36,623 nucleotides of DNA, from positions 2,086,629 through 2,123,251 of the forward strand of contig NZ_JH636439.1 of NCBI RefSeq assembly GCF_000255705.1, read 5' to 3'. The translations under genes were made by a program, and so were the position numbers. The DNA comes from Zavarzinella formosa DSM 19928. Its GTDB lineage: Bacteria > Planctomycetota > Planctomycetia > Gemmatales > Gemmataceae. This document shows, one piece after another, positions 36,324-36,623 of this stretch. The notes under the pieces are model-generated. The model had not been told where the DNA came from. It saw only the letters and a list, made by a program, of their open reading frames with translations, and did not search any database. How positions within the stretch are numbered: the stretch's first letter is position 1; the number at the start of each line of letters is the position of its first letter.

Positions 36324-36623
36324 CCGACAAAGCCTTTCTCTCATGGATACGCACCCTCCCAAGCTGCCTGAGCGGTCAGTTTTCCGAATGGCCCAACGGC
36401 GAACCTCGTAATCCCGCCTGCCACGTCAAACGAGCATCAAACGGCGGCATCGCCCACAAGCCTGAATTCTCAGCTATTCCCCTGACCCACGCAGAACATG
36501 CCCTTCAGCACCAGAAGGGGGAACGGGCGTTGCTCCTGTCCGTCGGATGGGACGTGACCGTGGAGGAAGCAAAGGAATGGTTTGGCGAGCAGGTGGAAAA
36601 GTACCGCCGCCTGTGGCAGGAAC
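36320..36623 (+). CDS. Phage Cys/His (DUF968-like) protein, cut by window edge
   Basis: About 101 residues from a GTG overlapping the stop before it; the right end is outside the window. TDKAFLSWIRTLPSCLSGQF, then NPACHVKRASNGG and SAIPLTHAEHALQHQKGE. The C...CH-x-(K/R)R and TH-x2-EH-x3-QH order is that of small phage HNH-like or NinG/DUF968-like nucleases that replace RusA. The catalytic side may lie in the missing part. Confidence 0.65.
   Translation, partial: MTDKAFLSWIRTLPSCLSGQFSEWPNGEPRNPACHVKRASNGGIAHKPEFSAIPLTHAEHALQHQKGERALLLSVGWDVTVEEAKEWFGEQVEKYRRLWQE

Noticed and set aside
1-36623. CRISPR arrays, rRNA genes and complete tRNA genes
   Set aside because: No regularly spaced repeats were seen, no rRNA stretch was recognised, and the only tRNA-like sequence lacks D and anticodon arms.

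Overview
The window looks like a planctomycete replicon, most likely from the Gemmatales. The evidence is a set of protein types typical of that group. They include a nucleoid-like HTH protein with an alternating basic tail (27467-27799), small secreted lipocalin-like proteins (10279-10662, 19907-20476), a barstar-type gene (18380-19462), and a membrane protein ending in the C-x2-C / GICP-x2-C tail (658-1512). No rRNA, ribosomal protein or capsid/terminase gene is present, so species and replicon type (phage-plasmid, plasmid or integrated element) cannot be fixed from the window alone.

Layout. (1) 1-5.6 kb is host-like DNA. It starts with a cut-off IS256-type transposase, followed by a membrane protein, a NarL-type regulator whose phosphoacceptor Asp is replaced by Glu, a CheY-like receiver, and three minus-strand paralogues of a 78-79 residue SelW/Rdx-like thioredoxin-fold protein. 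(2) 5.7-8.8 kb is a tightly coupled train of small phage-like genes (ATGA overlaps) behind a TTGACC-N17-TAGTTT promoter. (3) 8.8-13.7 kb is a cargo block on mostly the minus strand: an AT-rich channel-like membrane protein, an aldo/keto reductase, a cupin and a zinc-free medium-chain dehydrogenase, plus a secreted protein on the plus strand. (4) 13.8-18.0 kb resumes the small phage-like genes and includes an orphan C5 cytosine methyltransferase. (5) 18.0-22.4 kb is a decayed, cassette-like stretch with a barstar-type gene, secreted proteins, two pseudogenes and a PRC-barrel protein. (6) 22.4-27.3 kb is a mobilisation module: a 992-residue MobF (TrwC/TraI) relaxase-helicase with a small partner gene, bracketed by two HNH homing-type endonucleases. 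(7) 27.8-31.7 kb is a minus-strand recombination/replication operon. It carries an ERF annealing protein, a Gp157-like protein, a NinB-like protein, a protein ending in an SSB-like tip, a GapR-like protein and four very small membrane peptides. (8) 31.8-36.6 kb is a divergent plus-strand operon: an excisionase-like HTH, a DUF1064 nuclease, further HTH proteins, a replication-associated protein, a strongly structured non-coding region, an HNH nuclease, a DGQHR/ParB-like protein, an XRE repressor and a cut-off Cys/His protein.

Together regions 2, 4, 7 and 8 look like the early/accessory part of a temperate phage or phage-plasmid. They share an unusual promoter found four times with the same spacing. 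The relaxase suggests conjugative mobility, and the cargo suggests repeated insertion into the element. The most interesting points are the four-copy promoter, the structured RNA candidate at 33934-34238, the Rdx-like trio interleaved with receivers, the tRNA 3' half embedded in the relaxase gene, the train of tiny membrane peptides, and two genes each split by an in-frame TAG.
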